DNA from: Actinomycetes bacterium
Lineage (GTDB): Bacteria; Actinomycetota; Acidimicrobiia; Acidimicrobiales; Acidimicrobiaceae
Direction: 5' to 3'
Assembly (NCBI GenBank): GCA_021841935.1
Contig: JAKCDL010000007.1
Location: forward strand, 43,902 to 107,901
Length of the DNA stretch: 64,000 nt
Part shown: piece by piece, positions 7,924 through 17,571 of the stretch
Numbering within the stretch: the stretch's first letter is position 1
Layout of the letters: each line of letters begins with the position of its first letter
The notes under the pieces: model-generated
Databases searched by the model: none
What the model was told of the DNA's origin: nothing
Seen by the model: only the letters and a program-made list of their open reading frames with translations
Program-made: the position numbers and the translations under genes

Positions 7924-8490
7924 TTGACCACCTTGCTCAATTACATCAACGCATTGAAGTGGTTTGTTCTAATCGTATTTGTGATGATTGCATTCAGGCG
8001 ACAGATAGTTGGAGTTCTAAATCGTCTAACTTCACTGAAGGTTACAGTCGGGGGCGCCCAAGTCGAAGTGGACTCATCGGCTCCAATGGCTAGATCTACA
8101 CGCAACTCTTCGACGGTTAGAGATAATGCGATAGCGTTGAATCCTAGTGGCGAGCAAGTGGCCTTTCACCAAACAAACTACATCTCGCGTCCACCGCAAT
8201 CCAAGTTAGAGGTAAGAGTTTCAAGGTGGATATCACTCGGTGGTTACCTCTTTGTGGAGTTTGAGGCCATAAATCTGACTGGCAACCAGATAGATGACTT
8301 AGTAGCTAGTGCGACTCTTACGATAGGCAGTGGTACCTTTAGTAATCTGCATATCGCCTTTCCCGGAACTATCCCAGTAGGTGGCAGTGTATTTCAATTT
8401 GAGCTCATTACTGACTCTGCGACGATCGACGAGACTTCAGAGATGGAGGTCGCCGTCACCTCTACAAGCAAGTACTCAATCGTAAATTAG
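7924..8490 (+). CDS. Hypothetical single-pass membrane protein, about 188 aa
   Basis: Unrecognised protein with one N-terminal membrane helix (WFVLIVFVMIAFRRQIVGVL) and a soluble remainder of roughly 150 residues. The helix is followed by RLTSLKVTVGGAQVEVDSS, a pattern seen in small membrane-anchored proteins of unknown function, and the C-terminal half is strand-rich (LEVRVSRWISLGGYLFVEFEAINLTGNQI). I choose TTG 7924 because GGAGGA at 7911-7916 is correctly spaced for it; an upstream TTG at 7867 has no ribosome-binding sequence. It stands alone between intergenic gaps of over 300 bases, so context gives no clue. Confidence 0.65.
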   Translation: MTTLLNYINALKWFVLIVFVMIAFRRQIVGVLNRLTSLKVTVGGAQVEVDSSAPMARSTRNSSTVRDNAIALNPSGEQVAFHQTNYISRPPQSKLEVRVSRWISLGGYLFVEFEAINLTGNQIDDLVASATLTIGSGTFSNLHIAFPGTIPVGGSVFQFELITDSATIDETSEMEVAVTSTSKYSIVN

Positions 8491-8807
8491 CCAAATCGAA
8501 GCTAGCGTTTTTGGTCCACTAGATGGTCTTTGACTTGGAATGTGACATGTTATTGCGAAAGCTATGAGTCACTGCTGAACGACACATACACAACTCACTC
8601 GAGGCGAGGAAGCTGAAGGTCAGTGGGGGATCGTCGGTTGATGACCGTATCGACTCCTTAGCGTTATCTCGATTTTGCACTCAATTACCGTCCAACAAGG
8701 GATCAGTCACCTCTTTGCCACCAAAACGAAGTTGGATCCATCACACTTGGACGCTGAGGCCTTGATAAGGTCTAAGAGGATGGTGATTTAAACTGAGCAG
8801 TGAAAAT
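8491..8807. other. Intergenic region, nothing recognised
   Basis: 317 bases between the membrane protein and the metallo-hydrolase gene. I see no convincing ORF, hairpin or promoter here. Confidence 0.5.
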
Positions 8808-9875
8808 TTGAATAGCGATTTAGAACGAGAAAAAAAGCGGTACGAATGGGAAGAGCCTGGAGCATATGAGGTTGATTCGAATGTCTTTCGCATCCCTCTG
8901 CCCCTTCCCGGAGACACACTTCGTGCTGTAAACGTCTACCTGCTCCTCGGTGAAAAGAGTGCTGTTCTGATTGATTCGGGGCAGTTTTTGGAGGTAGCTC
9001 GGCGACAGTTGGAGCAATCTTTAGCCTTGGTAGGAGTTGAGGTCGGTGACGTATCGGAGTTTCTGATAACTCACATTCACAGGGATCACTACACGCAAGC
9101 TGTAGCTCTACGTCGTGAATTTAATTCAAGGATACGTATTGGTATCGGTGAGCTTTCGTCATTTGAAATAATCGAGAGACGAAATGAAACGTCCTTCGAG
9201 AGGCAGTTTGGTCTCTTGAGCGCCTGTGGCGCGGATGAATTGTACAAAGAGGCGGTTGTATTCTCTCGGGGCGACGATGAGATCATCAAACTCTATGAGA
9301 GGCCCGATGATTGGCTCCATGAAGGTATGGCTCTAAGCGTTGGGGGTCGAGTGTTGGAGGTTGTTTCGACACCTGGTCACACTCGGGGACACGTTGTCTT
9401 TCATGACAAAGAGTCCAAACTCTTATTCGCTGGTGATCATGTCCTGCCTCATATAACTCCGTCGATCGCTCTCGAGGCCGATCGGCCGCAACTTCCGTTA
9501 GGCGACTATTTGGGTTCTTTATCGAAGGTTCGAAAGTTGCCCGATGCACGTCTTCTTCCAGCTCACGGTCCGGTAATCGAAAGTGGTCATTCGCGCATCG
9601 ATGAGCTCATTGCTCACCATGATCATCGACTTCGCGAGACATATGACGCTCTCGGGACAGGGGAGAGGAGCGTATATGACGTGGCGCATCTTCTCAAGTG
9701 GACGCGTCGCTTGAGAAGATTTGACGAAATGGATCTCTTCAATAAGATGCTCGCGACATTTGAGACCAAATACCATCTGGATCTTCTTGTGGAAATGGGT
9801 TTCGTTAGAGTGAATGACGAGAGTGGAATTTTGATCTATCAAAAGAGTGATCGACCCTACGATCTCACTCTGTAG
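8808..9875 (+). CDS. MBL-fold metallo-hydrolase with C-terminal winged helix
   Basis: Probable di-metal hydrolase of the metallo-beta-lactamase superfamily. The zinc motif is H-x-H-x-D-H in LITHIHRDHYTQAV (~residue 87-92); the later ligands are seen in TPGHTRGHVVFHD, LLFAGDHVLP and LPAHGP. About 85 residues follow the core, with HDHRLRETYDALGTGERSVYDVAHLLKW resembling the winged-helix tail of LACTB2-like members, which suggests hydrolysis of a thioester, nucleotide or other ester rather than beta-lactam resistance. There is no signal peptide, so it is cytoplasmic. TTG 8808 is the only reasonable start because TGA closes the frame at 8784; the ribosome-binding sequence is weak. The substrate is unknown. 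Confidence 0.88.
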   Translation: MNSDLEREKKRYEWEEPGAYEVDSNVFRIPLPLPGDTLRAVNVYLLLGEKSAVLIDSGQFLEVARRQLEQSLALVGVEVGDVSEFLITHIHRDHYTQAVALRREFNSRIRIGIGELSSFEIIERRNETSFERQFGLLSACGADELYKEAVVFSRGDDEIIKLYERPDDWLHEGMALSVGGRVLEVVSTPGHTRGHVVFHDKESKLLFAGDHVLPHITPSIALEADRPQLPLGDYLGSLSKVRKLPDARLLPAHGPVIESGHSRIDELIAHHDHRLRETYDALGTGERSVYDVAHLLKWTRRLRRFDEMDLFNKMLATFETKYHLDLLVEMGFVRVNDESGILIYQKSDRPYDLTL

Positions 9876-10469
9876 GTAGCAACTTCACATAAAGTCTCTA
9901 AAGAGTGCAATGAATTCGAGCTTTGATTGAATTTTTCTAGCGAATTTGAAGAGAGTGCTGCTTCAGGTTTCGCCCGTGGCCCGCTTTTTGAACTAGAGCC
10001 CTTTGCTCGGCCTCAAAGATATCGCTTGGACGGGGCATTTTCTCAACTGACGCGTGACACTAATCAAGGCAATTGCGGAGATCTTTACGTGTGGCTAAAT
10101 TTGATGCTCAGTGACTTTTGAGGATTGATGGCGCCAATTCATTTGAAATGCTTACCGTTTGGTCGGTTGGATAGTGGAGTTTGCGAGATACTTTGCATCA
10201 GCAACTTTCATGACCTTCTGCGCGCGTACAGATTCTCTGACGTATCGAATTCTATCGCTAGATGAAATTTTGCCTTGTGTCGAATTTGGTTCAAAGTGAG
10301 ATTATCCCACCTTTAGATCTGCAACGTTTATATATCGCCACCTTCAATCATGGGGCCATTCACTCTTGTCTCAATTTATAGCCTTTACTTATAGCGCTAG
10401 CTTTAGCCCCCAAGTAGCCATTGTTCAAAATAGCGTTTCAGATCGAGACTGGCGGGCTAACTTTTATTT
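9876..10469. other. Intergenic region, 594 bases
   Basis: Contains a 64-codon frame at 9927-10121 with a TTG start and no ribosome-binding sequence, which I do not accept as a gene. The rest is AT-rich without clear hairpins. The promoter of the 10470 gene should lie at the right end. Confidence 0.45.
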
Positions 10470-11633
10470 ATGAGCGGAATTGAATTCGAAGAAGTCTTTG
10501 CAGAAGAGGGTTTTGGTGGGGTGGTTGACGTCTTTCGCCGCCACTTTGACGAGGGCAAGGAAGTCGGTGCATCGGTAGTCGCCTACGTTGGTGACAAGAA
10601 GGTAGTAGATATTTCTAGGGGTTATCGTGATCTTTCGTGGAGCCGCCCATTTACATCCTCGACACCAGTTGTCGTCTTTTCTTCAACGAAGGGCGTTACA
10701 GCCATCGCTGTTCACATAGCCATTGAAGCGGGGCTAATTTCATACGAAACGCCGATAGCCGAAGTTTGGCCCGACTTTGCTCAAAGTGGGAAAGCCTCGA
10801 TAACTCTTGGACAAACACTATCGCATCGCTCCGGCGTCGCTATTATCGATAATGATTCGCTTTCAATAGAAGACGTTTCCGGCTGGAGTGAAGTAATCAA
10901 GGCTCTTGAAGTGCAAAAGCCGATTTGGGAGCCAGGAAGTCGTCACGGGTATCACCTACGAACATTCGGGTGGATTCACGGTGAAATTCTACGGCGACTT
11001 TATAGGCGGGACGTCTCTAGTATCTTCGACGAGTTGATAGTGGATCCTCTTGGTGTCGACTTTTATCTGAAGTGGAACGACCGACTCGATGATTCAATTG
11101 CGGATCTATCTACTGATCCATCGAATGTAGAGGTCGAAGTCATGATTGATTTAGAGCGTAAGGCGGGTCTATCGGAACAATCGATTAGCGCAATTCATGG
11201 TCCGGGCCGCCTCTTCGCATACGACCAAAGGTGGAATGAAAGAGAGTACCGATCGTTGGGGATGCCATCTTCGAGCGCTATGACCTCAGCAGATTCTTTG
11301 GCAAGAATATACAAAGGGGTAGTTCACGGCCACAATGGCAAGAAGCTAATCGGAACGAAGGTCTTAACTGAGGCTACAAAAGAGCAGTCGCGAGGGACGG
11401 ACTTCATCTTAGGTAGAGAGACCGCCTTCGGAATGGGATTTGCTCTAGCACCAATGATCGGTGACTCTCTACCGCCTACCGCCTTTGGACATCCTGGAGC
11501 AGGTGGAAGTTTGGGATTTGGCGACCTTGAAGCTTCGATTAGCTTTGGTTACACCATGAATAAGATGGCCAATGCACTTATCGACGATCAACGTTCAAAT
11601 CAGATTGCAAAGGCGCTCTATGAATCTCTGTAG
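10470..11633 (+). CDS. Serine hydrolase of the beta-lactamase (class C/esterase) family
   Basis: Cytoplasmic-looking member of the beta-lactamase/EstB serine hydrolase family (COG1680). The catalytic S-x-x-K is seen in VVFSSTKGV (SSTK, ~residue 71-74), helped by the family pattern around LGQTLSHRSGV. The general-base Tyr may be in GYHLRTFGWIHGEIL and the HxG element is GHPGAGGSLGF near the C-terminus. At 387 residues it has the usual length for family esterases. No signal peptide is present, which argues for an esterase or lactone hydrolase, not a periplasmic lactamase. No ribosome-binding sequence precedes ATG 10470; the TAACTTTTATTT in front may reflect a leaderless transcript. Confidence 0.88.
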   Translation: MSGIEFEEVFAEEGFGGVVDVFRRHFDEGKEVGASVVAYVGDKKVVDISRGYRDLSWSRPFTSSTPVVVFSSTKGVTAIAVHIAIEAGLISYETPIAEVWPDFAQSGKASITLGQTLSHRSGVAIIDNDSLSIEDVSGWSEVIKALEVQKPIWEPGSRHGYHLRTFGWIHGEILRRLYRRDVSSIFDELIVDPLGVDFYLKWNDRLDDSIADLSTDPSNVEVEVMIDLERKAGLSEQSISAIHGPGRLFAYDQRWNEREYRSLGMPSSSAMTSADSLARIYKGVVHGHNGKKLIGTKVLTEATKEQSRGTDFILGRETAFGMGFALAPMIGDSLPPTAFGHPGAGGSLGFGDLEASISFGYTMNKMANALIDDQRSNQIAKALYESL

Positions 11634-11649
11634 CCTCCGGTCGACGTCA

Positions 11650-11674
11650 GCCCCTATAAGTATGCTTTAGGGGC
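11650..11674. terminator. Hairpin between convergent genes
   Basis: GCCCCTA (11650-11656) pairs with TAGGGGC (11668-11674) across an 11-base loop. It lies 17 bases after the serine hydrolase stop and about 100 bases before the end of the opposing AhpD-like gene, so it may serve both. Confidence 0.5.
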
Positions 11675-11776
11675 CCTTGCTTTGGACATCTGCATATGCC
11701 GTCATATTTTCAAATCGAATATGTGACAAGGTTGAATTGATCAGGGACCTGTTGAGTCTTGCGTCGATCGGGAGGG

Positions 11777-12346
11777 TTAGTACTTTCGCCCCATGGTGTA
11801 GAACTCCTTATTTGGCTTGAGTTGGGTAAATCCTGCCAATCGATTTGACATGGCAAACATTGCGCTAATTGCACCGATATCCCAGATCTCATCGTCATTC
11901 AGACCGGCGCCATAACAAGCGTCGTAGTCATCTTCGGTGATGGAGTCGGCGGAGGTGGCGACCTTTACCGCGAAGTCGCAGATCGCCCTCTCTCGTATTG
12001 TCAGTTCAGCAAGTCGATAGTTTGTGGCGATTTGATCGCTTATCGTAGAGTCTTTCGCATATATCCGCAAGATAGCACCGTGGGCTACGACGCAGTAGAG
12101 GCAGTTGTTCTCGGCCGAGGTGACTACAACGATCATCTCTCGCTCTTTTTTGGAGAGGCCACCCTCTCTATTCATAAGCGCATTGTGGTATTGAAAAAAT
12201 GCACGAAATTCGTCGGGACGAAGTGCCAACTTCGTAAATACGGCTGGAACAAATCCGGTCTTTGCCCCAACCTCAAGGATAGTCTCTTTGATGTCGGAAT
12301 CAACTTCTTCTAGATCAACTACCGCGTCAACAAAGTTTGGAAACAT
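11777..12346 (-). CDS. AhpD-like / carboxymuconolactone decarboxylase-family protein
   Basis: Peroxidase-related member of the AhpD/CMD fold. The redox pair and proton-relay His are seen in ENNCLYCVVAHGAILR (CxxC then H), the pattern of alkylhydroperoxidase-like subunits. It also has the helical GLSKKEREMIVVVTSAENNC lead-in and the LTIRERAICDFAVKVA helix typical of the peroxidase-related subfamily. ATG 12346 is chosen over an upstream TTG because GGAGGAGAAAG lies just ahead of it. It probably reduces organic peroxides using a thiol partner, or acts in an uncharacterised redox step; no AhpC gene is nearby. It stands alone, convergent with the serine hydrolase. Confidence 0.85.
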   Translation of the reverse strand: MFPNFVDAVVDLEEVDSDIKETILEVGAKTGFVPAVFTKLALRPDEFRAFFQYHNALMNREGGLSKKEREMIVVVTSAENNCLYCVVAHGAILRIYAKDSTISDQIATNYRLAELTIRERAICDFAVKVATSADSITEDDYDACYGAGLNDDEIWDIGAISAMFAMSNRLAGFTQLKPNKEFYTMGRKY

Positions 12347-12623
12347 CTCTTTCTCCTCCAAATTGGCTATCGGTCATGAGCACTTTGCCCAATTGGCCCT
12401 TTGGCAGATCCATCGGCTTTGCAGAAGGAGTGCCAGATCGTAAGTAACCTTTGTAATTGAAGCGCCCCTTTAAATTTTTTCACAAGATAGGGGCGACCTC
12501 TGCCAGATTAAGAGGTTATCAACTGGAGTTGATCGAATCTAAGCGAAGATGAATTGGTACGTAAATTCACACCACCCTCAACTTAGTAATGAACACTTCG
12601 TGCCCAGATCGATCCCTCTACTC

Positions 12624-13265
12624 TTACGGCTCTGGCAGGGCAGTTACTGCCACCTTCTTGCAGTATCCCTTGTAGACCCTAGCTAAGGCGATGAGGAGAA
12701 AGGCGGGACTAAACCCTAAAATCTCGGCGATCTCCTTGCTGCGATCGACGATTTCAATGTCCCGTGGAAAGCAAGCCACCACTCGAGGGTCGCGAATCGG
12801 GGCTGTAATAATTACTGTTCCGAGCGGGAAGGTTACTGATACCCTTGCGCTCTTAGGATCGATGCCAATGGCAAACTTCTTTCGAACGTCCACGATTGTG
12901 GTTGAAGGGCGATTTCCATCGAGTTGAGCAAAGGGGACTGAAGGTCCTAGGGAACCTAGAAGCGCATTATTCCCCGACGTATCGAGCTCCACTAAGGCCT
13001 GGGTGATCTTTGACTTCGATACCTTAGCGGTAGTCACCTCTACCCTTTCAAAGCCGATCAACTCTGGTCGTGATGGATCGCCAAAGATCTCCTTGCTCCG
13101 CCCGATACCGCTAATTGGAGTGTAGATAGGTAAATCTGATGGGATTGGTTCGATAGATTCAATCCTTGAAATCACCCCGTGATCGACATTTAGGGCAAAG
13201 ATTTCACTTTGAAGGTGTCCTAGATAGATAAAGTCATTTGCAGTTTTCACGTCGTCTTTAGCCAT
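12624..13265 (-). CDS. Hypothetical protein translationally coupled to the YyaL-type gene
   Basis: No family recognised. The 213-residue product starts [30 protein letters not shown], is rich in short strands and ends with a hydrophobic helix ([24 protein letters not shown]) that could be amphipathic or membrane-associated. Its ATG overlaps the stop of the upstream thioredoxin-domain gene by 8 bases and GGAGGAAAG lies directly in front of it, so the two are almost certainly translated from one message. That coupling suggests a shared role, but nothing in the sequence names it. Confidence 0.75.
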   Translation of the reverse strand: MAKDDVKTANDFIYLGHLQSEIFALNVDHGVISRIESIEPIPSDLPIYTPISGIGRSKEIFGDPSRPELIGFERVEVTTAKVSKSKITQALVELDTSGNNALLGSLGPSVPFAQLDGNRPSTTIVDVRKKFAIGIDPKSARVSVTFPLGTVIITAPIRDPRVVACFPRDIEIVDRSKEIAEILGFSPAFLLIALARVYKGYCKKVAVTALPEP

Positions 13266-15270
13266 CTTTCCTCCATGACTTACTTTGGCCTAGGGCATCT
13301 TTTAGGGCTGCTGGACTGTCAATTGGAAGTTGGCACGCGTAGTTGATACATATGTAAGCTTTATCCTGCTCCCGATATTCAAAGAGGGGACCGGCCTTGT
13401 CAATTCCAATAGCTAACAATGTTCCAGCGCTATAGTGAGTTCGCAGTTGATCGACCAATTCGCCCGAAGCAGCCGTTATGACTACTTCGGTCGGTTCGTT
13501 AGCTAAACCTAGGAGTAGGGAGGTTAAAGGTGCGAAGTGTTCCGGTGTGCGTTGAACCAAAGGTGCTAACGGCGCTAGAGCCTCGAGAGCGATCTGCTGG
13601 TACTGATCCACCCCTAGGAGATGATTTGCGAGAAGCAAGCAACTGATTGCTGTTGCGCTAGCAGAAGCGTATGCCCCGTCGAGGTGATCGCTACTCTTTA
13701 TGAATAGACCACCCTTCCCCTTCGCGCTAAGGAAAAAGTTAGAGGTTTCGACGTCAAAGAAGTCTTCTACCATCTTGTCGATCAATGAAATGATTGGTTT
13801 GGGGTCTTTTATAGTTGATCCGAATAAGTAGGTGGTTAGATAGGCCTCTACGAGATTGGCATAGTCTACGAGGGTCGCGGGGACGTTGGATGAGTCTGCG
13901 CCAACAATTCGAGTGCCCTCTGTGAAGATGTGTGACTCTTCAATGAGGGTCTCGAGAGATCGTTCAGCCGCTCTTGTATACCTAGCCTCACCTAATACGA
14001 AACCTGCCTCTAAAAGAGCTACGATCATCATTGCGTTCCACTCCACGATCGCCTTGTCGTCTCGGGCAGGGCGGTTGTGGTTAGAGCGCAGATCGCGAAG
14101 TTTGGCAAGTGCACTCTGTAACTGCTGGTCGCCTTTGATTGAGGTTGCTCCAGGGCGGTGGATGATGTTGCGCCCTTCGAAGTTTCCAGCCTTGGTGATC
14201 CCAAGCTGCCTTTCAAGATCTTTGTCTTCGCCACCGAAGGCACTTCGAATCTCTTCGATCCTAAAGATATAGTACGCACCCTCTTCTCCATCTGAGTCGG
14301 CGTCAAATGACGATGCGAAGAGTCCATTATCGAGTGCCATCTCATCGAGGACGAAGTCACACGTCTTTCGAACTATGTACTCAAAGTCGGGGTCGTTTGA
14401 ATTTAGCCATCCTCTGAGATAGGCCCTAATGTTTAGGGCTTGGTCGTAGAGCATCTTCTCGAAGTGGGGCACCATCCAGAAGGCATCTGTTGAATACCTT
14501 GCAAATCCACCACCGACGTGGTCAAACATCCCCCCAGATGCGGCGAGGCGAAGCGTGTGGTTTGCAGCCTCAGTCAACTGATTGTAGATCTTTGCCTCTT
14601 TTGAGTAGTCCGCAATCTCATAGATGGCCCTCATCAGATGTGGCTGTAAAAACTTAGGCGCGCGTCCAACTCCGCCCCACTCCTTGTCGAAACGTTTGAA
14701 ATAACCATTGACAAAGGAGACGGCCAATTCATCTGCGTCTAAATCAAGGCCACTGCTAGGTGCTAGGACGTTTCGATCCGCTAGAGCCGAGGTGACGCTA
14801 GATGCATTCTCCTCAACTTCAGCCCTCGATTCGTTGAAGAGGTGTGCCATAGTTAGTAGGACTCTCTCAAAGCTCGGTATGTGGCCACCTTCGCGTGGGG
14901 GAAAGTAGGTACCACCAAAAAATGGCTTCCCCTCTGGAGTGCAGAAGAGATTGAGTGGCCAGCCTCCATGGTCAGCCATAGTAAGTAGCGCATTCATGTA
15001 CGTGGCGTCCACATCTGGGTGCTCTTCTCGGTCAACTTTGATTGCTACAAAGTTTTCGTTGATGATTTTGGCGATCTTTTCATCTTCGAAGGATTCATGT
15101 GCCATAACGTGGCACCAATGGCACGATGAGTATCCAATCGATATAAAGATTGGTTTGTCAAGACGCTTTGCCTCTTCGAGCGCTTCATTTGACCAGGGCC
15201 ACCAATCAACGGGATTTTCACTGTGCTGTCTTAGGTAGAGACTTGTACTTTGGGCTAAGCGATTTACCAA
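13258..15270 (-). CDS. YyaL/spermatogenesis-associated-20-type thioredoxin-domain protein
   Basis: Large cytoplasmic protein of the DUF255/COG1331 family. The N-terminal ~165 residues form a thioredoxin-like domain with the diagnostic lead-in [20 protein letters not shown] and redox motif [14 protein letters not shown] (CHWC). The remaining ~500 residues correspond to the six-hairpin-glycosidase-like barrel of the family, with [27 protein letters not shown] and [17 protein letters not shown]. Length (670) is normal. The biochemical role of the family is unsettled; thiol-disulfide chemistry linked to sugar or cofactor metabolism is usually proposed. Start TTG 15270 has AAGGGG about eight bases upstream. 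The unknown gene at 12624-13265 overlaps its stop. Confidence 0.92.
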   Translation of the reverse strand: MVNRLAQSTSLYLRQHSENPVDWWPWSNEALEEAKRLDKPIFISIGYSSCHWCHVMAHESFEDEKIAKIINENFVAIKVDREEHPDVDATYMNALLTMADHGGWPLNLFCTPEGKPFFGGTYFPPREGGHIPSFERVLLTMAHLFNESRAEVEENASSVTSALADRNVLAPSSGLDLDADELAVSFVNGYFKRFDKEWGGVGRAPKFLQPHLMRAIYEIADYSKEAKIYNQLTEAANHTLRLAASGGMFDHVGGGFARYSTDAFWMVPHFEKMLYDQALNIRAYLRGWLNSNDPDFEYIVRKTCDFVLDEMALDNGLFASSFDADSDGEEGAYYIFRIEEIRSAFGGEDKDLERQLGITKAGNFEGRNIIHRPGATSIKGDQQLQSALAKLRDLRSNHNRPARDDKAIVEWNAMMIVALLEAGFVLGEARYTRAAERSLETLIEESHIFTEGTRIVGADSSNVPATLVDYANLVEAYLTTYLFGSTIKDPKPIISLIDKMVEDFFDVETSNFFLSAKGKGGLFIKSSDHLDGAYASASATAISCLLLANHLLGVDQYQQIALEALAPLAPLVQRTPEHFAPLTSLLLGLANEPTEVVITAASGELVDQLRTHYSAGTLLAIGIDKAGPLFEYREQDKAYICINYACQLPIDSPAALKDALGQSKSWRKDG

Positions 15271-15621
15271 CGCGTACCCCTTTCTAGACCTATAGAAGTC
15301 TATTTAGAATTCTGCGATCCTTGTTGGATTCGATGGAGTTGAAATTTTATCGTGCCACCCTCTACTAAGGCAGAGAACCTTTGCTTGATTCGACGATGAC
15401 AATTACTGTGGAATGCCATCTCTAAAGTCGAGGTTCGACTCGATAACAGGATAAGTCACTCTGATATCTACGTTGCTATTAGGTTCAAAGGTTGAAAGTG
15501 GTTCAATCCTGATTTGCGATTCGCGTTTTTGTGAGAAGATGAGATAGTTCACTACGTGGTAGCCACTAAAGGTATTGCGTTGAAGAAGTTTTGGGTGTAA
15601 TTCGACGGGAGTAAGGCGTAG
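15271..15621. other. Divergent intergenic region, 351 bases
   Basis: Lies between the YyaL-type gene (leftward) and the LmeA-like gene (rightward), so it should hold both promoters. No palindrome or hairpin strong enough to name was seen. Confidence 0.45.
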
Positions 15622-16338
15622 TTGAAGAGTCGCAGGAAAGTAGTAGTAGTAGCTATTTCGATTTTGGTTCTCCTCGTCTTGGTGGGACTCTTATCGCAAC
15701 CGATCTTGAGTAGCCGCATAAAGAGTCGAATTGAAGTCGCCGCCCAAAAAGCACTCCACGTAACCCCCGCAGTTAGGCTAGATGGTTCAATCGCTGCATT
15801 AGAGCTAATCGACCACAAGATATCGAAGTTCACTCTCACGACCGACTCCTATTCGACCAAGAGGATCGCAAAGATTGGACTCGTTGCGACGTTCACGAAC
15901 GTCTCTCTTCCGCATGGTAACGTCTGTGCAATTGCTGGTGGAGTCAGTATTAGCGCCTCGATCGGCGTCAATTTTGTTGCAACGCAGGTGGAGCAAAAGT
16001 TCAAGTCTCAGGGCGGATTGAATGTTGCAAAGGTAACGATGGATCAATCCGGGATAAATGTAGAAGCTGGACCCGGCGGAGTTGCGACCATCGTACTTAC
16101 ACCAACTACCAAAGGGCAAGAGCTGATCCTCAAGGTAAAGACGATCCTCCTCTTTGGTCAGCCCCTCTCCCCGTCTAAAGTGGCGTCATTGACCGGCAAT
16201 ATTCACCCCGTTGTTCCCATCAATCAAGTTCCGAGCTACCTTCACTTGATATCGGTAAGCACCTCAGCTTCAGCCTTGACCCTTTACTTCCAAGGTAAGG
16301 ACGCTGTACTGCACCACGGAGTTGCTTGCTTGTCGTAG
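15622..16338 (+). CDS. Membrane-anchored LmeA-like (DUF2993) protein
   Basis: 238 residues beginning with a basic stretch and a hydrophobic helix (VVVVAISILVLLVLVGLL), which should anchor it on the outer face of the membrane or act as a signal peptide. The following SSRIKSRIEVAAQKALHVTPAVRLDG and the alternating strands (FTLTTDSYS, VATFTNVSL, VSISASIGVNFV) fit the DUF2993/LmeA family of actinobacterial phospholipid-binding proteins involved in cell-envelope lipid handling. The match is by overall layout, with no catalytic motif to confirm it. TTG 15622 has TAAGG at 15612-15616 as ribosome-binding sequence. Confidence 0.65.
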   Translation: MKSRRKVVVVAISILVLLVLVGLLSQPILSSRIKSRIEVAAQKALHVTPAVRLDGSIAALELIDHKISKFTLTTDSYSTKRIAKIGLVATFTNVSLPHGNVCAIAGGVSISASIGVNFVATQVEQKFKSQGGLNVAKVTMDQSGINVEAGPGGVATIVLTPTTKGQELILKVKTILLFGQPLSPSKVASLTGNIHPVVPINQVPSYLHLISVSTSASALTLYFQGKDAVLHHGVACLS

Positions 16339-16734
16339 ATGTCGAATTTGGCTTCGAGTTCTTCGGGTGGTCCTCGTCTTCCTGGAAAAGGTAGTAGGGG
16401 TTAGAAGACTCTAAATTAAAGTTGCCATCTAAAAAATTGGTTGAGAGTGGACCGTGGCATCTGTAAATAGCGACATCTGAACTTGGCCTAAGGCAAATAG
16501 ACGCGTCATACTTTTCAGAAGTTACTTGGATATTAATGCAACTTCGAGATCTGCCATCAATAAGAGGTGAACCTGCTTCGCTCACGTTCATATGGTTGGC
16601 TCTAGGTAGTTGTTCCTCCCAAATGTTGAAGTAACACTTCACGAGTCGGTGCCCGTCTTTTTTGACACCACATTTACGAAAGTATTTCAAAAATATGCAC
16701 GTACGGTTGTACGTTTGTATATACAATTGTACGT
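16339..16734. other. Intergenic region with exporter promoter/operator
   Basis: 396 bases. A leftward frame at 16220-16726 overlaps the preceding gene and looks like chance. The right end (16696-16734) is a GTAC-rich block carrying the GTATATAC palindrome described separately. Confidence 0.5.
16709..16732. promoter_or_regulatory. Predicted HutC/GntR operator overlapping the exporter promoter and start
   Basis: A perfect 12-bp palindrome TTGTATATACAA (16715-16726) is framed by GTAC on both sides at equal distance (16709-16712 and 16729-16732). Its centre GTATATAC fits the published HutC-subfamily consensus GTMTAKAC exactly. It ends two bases before ATG 16735. TATACA at 16720-16725 is placed so that transcription would start at or beside the ATG, and there is no ribosome-binding sequence, suggesting a leaderless message that a bound repressor would block. 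The likely ligand-responsive repressor is the GntR protein encoded at 18012-18749. Confidence 0.65.
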
Positions 16735-17571
16735 ATGACCCCTCTTGACTTTGTCGTATCGTTAGGGTTGATCTCTGTCGCCGCCGGAATGCTCGGTTCC
16801 TTAGTGGGCCTCGGTGGTGGTGTGGTTATCGTACCGGTACTAACGTTACTTTTCCACGTGGATATCAGACTCGCAATTGGAGCGAGCTTGGTATCGGTAA
16901 TTGCAACCTCTAGCGGTGCTGCTGCGGCCTACGTTAGAGAGAAGATGACGAACCTGCGAGCGGGAATGTTCTTGGAGGTGGCAACTACAACTGGCGCTAT
17001 TACAGGTGCCTATCTTACGACGTTACTTCCGACAAGATTTCTATTTCTACTCTTTGGACTCGTCCTTGCCTACTCCGCAGTTGCAACGTTCCAGCGCAGG
17101 CGTTCTGCTGCTCCGTTAACGGTCTCAACCGATCGTCTGGCAAATGCCCTAGAGCTCCATGGCGAGTACTTTGATGAAGCAGAGCAACGTACTATCTCCT
17201 ATAAAGTTACCGGTACGAAGCTTGGGCTTTTCATGATGTATATAGCGGGACTCGTTAGTGCGCTACTTGGAATTGGTTCAGGGGCGCTCAAGGTTCCAGC
17301 TATGGATTTAGCAATGCATCTTCCTATGAAGGTCTCTACGGCGACCAGCAACTTCATGATCGGAGTAACTGCTGCCGCTAGTGCTGGAATCTACTTTGCG
17401 CGGGGTCAGATCGACCCAATAATATCAGCTCCGGTAGCTATCGGTATTCTCGTGGGGGCAACGATTGGCTCGAAGGTTCTAGGCAAACTCAAGAGTCACG
17501 TAATTCGAATCATCTTCGTCGTTGTATTGGTAGTTATTTCACTTGAGATGCTGCAAAAGGGAGTGTTCTAG
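16735..17571 (+). CDS. TauE/SafE family anion exporter
   Basis: Integral membrane protein of the sulfite exporter TauE/SafE (DUF81) family, 278 residues with about eight hydrophobic segments. The two family repeats show as GLGGGVVIVPVLTLLFHVDIRLAIGASL near the N-terminus and GIGSGALKVPAMDLAMHLPMKVSTATSNFMIG in the second half, with the G-x-G-x-G/VP patterns that define the family. Family members export sulfite, sulfoacetate or related organic anions. It is the first gene of a three-gene run with a DUF1634 membrane protein and a GntR regulator, without gaps. A palindrome on its start suggests repression by that regulator. The substrate is not evident. Confidence 0.9.
   Translation: MTPLDFVVSLGLISVAAGMLGSLVGLGGGVVIVPVLTLLFHVDIRLAIGASLVSVIATSSGAAAAYVREKMTNLRAGMFLEVATTTGAITGAYLTTLLPTRFLFLLFGLVLAYSAVATFQRRRSAAPLTVSTDRLANALELHGEYFDEAEQRTISYKVTGTKLGLFMMYIAGLVSALLGIGSGALKVPAMDLAMHLPMKVSTATSNFMIGVTAAASAGIYFARGQIDPIISAPVAIGILVGATIGSKVLGKLKSHVIRIIFVVVLVVISLEMLQKGVF

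Noticed and set aside
9927..10121. 64-codon frame between the MBL hydrolase and serine hydrolase genes
   Set aside because: TTG start without ribosome-binding sequence and an unremarkable composition; no family resemblance.
10470..11633. Serine hydrolase as a beta-lactam resistance gene
   Set aside because: It has SxxK but no signal peptide and no clear class C YxN/KTG arrangement, so an esterase-type role is more likely.
16220..16726. 168-codon frame on the minus strand before the TauE exporter
   Set aside because: It overlaps the LmeA-like gene by over 100 bases, has no ribosome-binding sequence and no protein-like domain pattern; the region is better explained as the exporter's promoter.
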